Source: Fimbriimonadales bacterium (GTDB taxonomy: Bacteria; Armatimonadota; Fimbriimonadia; Fimbriimonadales; GBS-DC). From it: a stretch of 64,000 nucleotides of DNA. A program made the position numbers and the translations under genes. Shown in pieces: positions 62,939-64,000 of the stretch; position 1 is the stretch's first letter, and every line of letters begins with the position of its first letter. Where the stretch lies: the NCBI GenBank assembly GCA_026003075.1, contig BPGO01000010.1, forward strand, positions 1 through 64,000, written 5' to 3'. The notes under the pieces were generated by a model that saw only the letters and a list, made by a program, of their open reading frames with translations, did not search any database and was not told the origin of the DNA.

Positions 62939-64000
62939 CTACAGGTTAATGTCTACGATTTCGCGGTAGTAGGGTGCGAGTTGATTTACAGACACCACTC
63001 CGCCCGACGAGGGGAAGTTGGTTGGAGAATCACTGATATCGGGTATCCAAAGACGGTACCACGGGGAGCAGTAAACCTCAGCCGATGTCCATAGGTTGCC
63101 TATGTCAAACAACGGTTGGTAGCCTATCCCCACATACCTGAAGAAAGATCCCGTACGTCGATATCCATCATTTCCTGTATAACGCTTTATTTGTGCAAGA
63201 GATGTGACGCGTCGCACTACAACGTCGTCTCTCGGATTATCTACATCAGCACATCCATAAAAGTCATACAACAGGCGAGGATCATCATAGGCAGGATCAT
63301 CAAAAGTTGCGCTCCAGACTTTCACCTTCATTTCCACACCTTTAGATCGCTGCAGTGGCATAAGACGCAACCGGACGATTAGTCCATAAGGTGCCTGGTC
63401 ATAACGAATGTGACCAGAAGGATTATATATATCTTCATAGGCTACAGGAAATAACCTTGTGCGACCCAACTGCACCACTTTGAGGTAAGGTTGCCAGCGA
63501 TTATAGTTAGGGGCTCGATGATCTTGTCCCCTTTCTCCTCGCCCTGCAGGGTGGAATGCAATTCCACCTTCCATATCTGTGTTCCCATATCGCAACCCAA
63601 GATACACATACGGCGTGTCGCGCGTGGTATCGCGTGTTGCATCATTGACATAGATATATCGAGACGATCCGTAGGAAGGCGGAGGTAAATAAAAAGTCAC
63701 TATTGCTCCCACACATCCAAATGCCGAGGATGTCCTTACTCGCCGATAGGGACCTGTGCCTGACTCAGCATCCCTATCAGTTCGTTGCGTGGGTTGAAGG
63801 ACGCCACCATCTGCATTGCGTATCTCATCCGTTGTTAAGTCGTAGTAAAAGTACGCAGGGACGACTCTGCGATTTGTACCATAGGCATCAGCCTCAATAT
63901 AGAGTAATCCTTCGGGGGACAAGGCTATCAGGCTCCCATAGGGAGGCTCCATTAGGGAGCGAATTGCGGGGATGATTCGATTGACATCCTCCGTATCCCA
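62939..64000 (-). CDS. Hypothetical protein (5' end outside the window)
   Basis: At least 353 residues; the frame is open to the right edge (DTEDVNRIIPAIRSLMEPP precedes the first internal Met), so the start is not in view. Content is Tyr/Arg/Asp-rich (PAYFYYDLTTDEIRNADGG, RYIYVNDATRD, YVYLGLRYGNTD), with a type IV pilin-like or secreted beta-rich look but no diagnostic motif. More A+T-rich in parts than average. First visible gene of the operon with 61934-62929. Confidence 0.55.
   Translation of the reverse strand, partial: WDTEDVNRIIPAIRSLMEPPYGSLIALSPEGLLYIEADAYGTNRRVVPAYFYYDLTTDEIRNADGGVLQPTQRTDRDAESGTGPYRRVRTSSAFGCVGAIVTFYLPPPSYGSSRYIYVNDATRDTTRDTPYVYLGLRYGNTDMEGGIAFHPAGRGERGQDHRAPNYNRWQPYLKVVQLGRTRLFPVAYEDIYNPSGHIRYDQAPYGLIVRLRLMPLQRSKGVEMKVKVWSATFDDPAYDDPRLLYDFYGCADVDNPRDDVVVRRVTSLAQIKRYTGNDGYRRTGSFFRYVGIGYQPLFDIGNLWTSAEVYCSPWYRLWIPDISDSPTNFPSSGGVVSVNQLAPYYREIVDINL

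Overview
The window (about 57% G+C, 64 kb) looks like a chromosomal piece of a diderm, aerobic, probably thermophilic bacterium, most likely Armatimonadota (Fimbriimonadales-like). That placement is an inference from style: an LpxD gene (lipopolysaccharide outer membrane), a PEP-CTERM protein, secreted beta-propeller proteins ending in paired dockerin-like calcium repeats, a DUF2339 protein, cytochrome oxidase assembly genes, and many start codons lying 4-12 bases after a TATAAT-like box with no ribosome binding site. No rRNA, tRNA or CRISPR array was seen.

Layout. 1-2.6 kb: the end of an RHS protein, an A+T-rich aspartyl-protease gene, a decayed second RHS tip and a 37-residue membrane peptide. 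2.6-15.7 kb: a secreted HExxH protein, a WD40/dockerin protein, an ECF sigma/anti-sigma pair, a secreted protein with perfect 78-bp tandem repeats, a small dockerin protein, a frameshifted TPR-CHAT protease and a PEP-CTERM protein. 15.7-35.7 kb: mostly housekeeping (DUF2339, YhhQ-type transporter, ABC ATPase, zwf, MFS and dehydrogenase genes, FHA and GerMN proteins, mutS, ftsK, esterase, a double PTPS protein, HDOD, L,D-transpeptidase). Inside it, five regularly spaced palindromes sit between a cysteine-rich secreted protein and a probable outer-membrane protein.

35.7-41.2 kb is an accessory island: a restriction-methylase tail, a decayed transposase, speD behind a near-consensus promoter and a long leader, metX, a lower-G+C methyltransferase plus PUA/EVE-like PD-(D/E)XK nuclease pair, a truncated HTH gene and a 335-bp element with terminal inverted repeats. 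41.2-58 kb is again core: metal permease, VanZ, the lpxD-tyrA-purC operon, nfo, DUF3084, ctaB-ctaE-sco, DUF4870-glnE, an orphan SelB-like winged-helix protein, hmgA, and an overlapping recQ-phosphoribosyltransferase/dprA operon. 58-64 kb holds decaying secreted beta-propeller genes.

The most interesting signals are the five phased palindromes, the RecQ-PRT/DprA operon, the RHS/aspartyl-protease cassette, the island restriction system, the TPR-CHAT protease interrupted at a G run, and the leaderless-start rule. Several surface or accessory genes carry one-base shifts in G or C runs; the sequence alone cannot separate phase variation or decay from assembly error.
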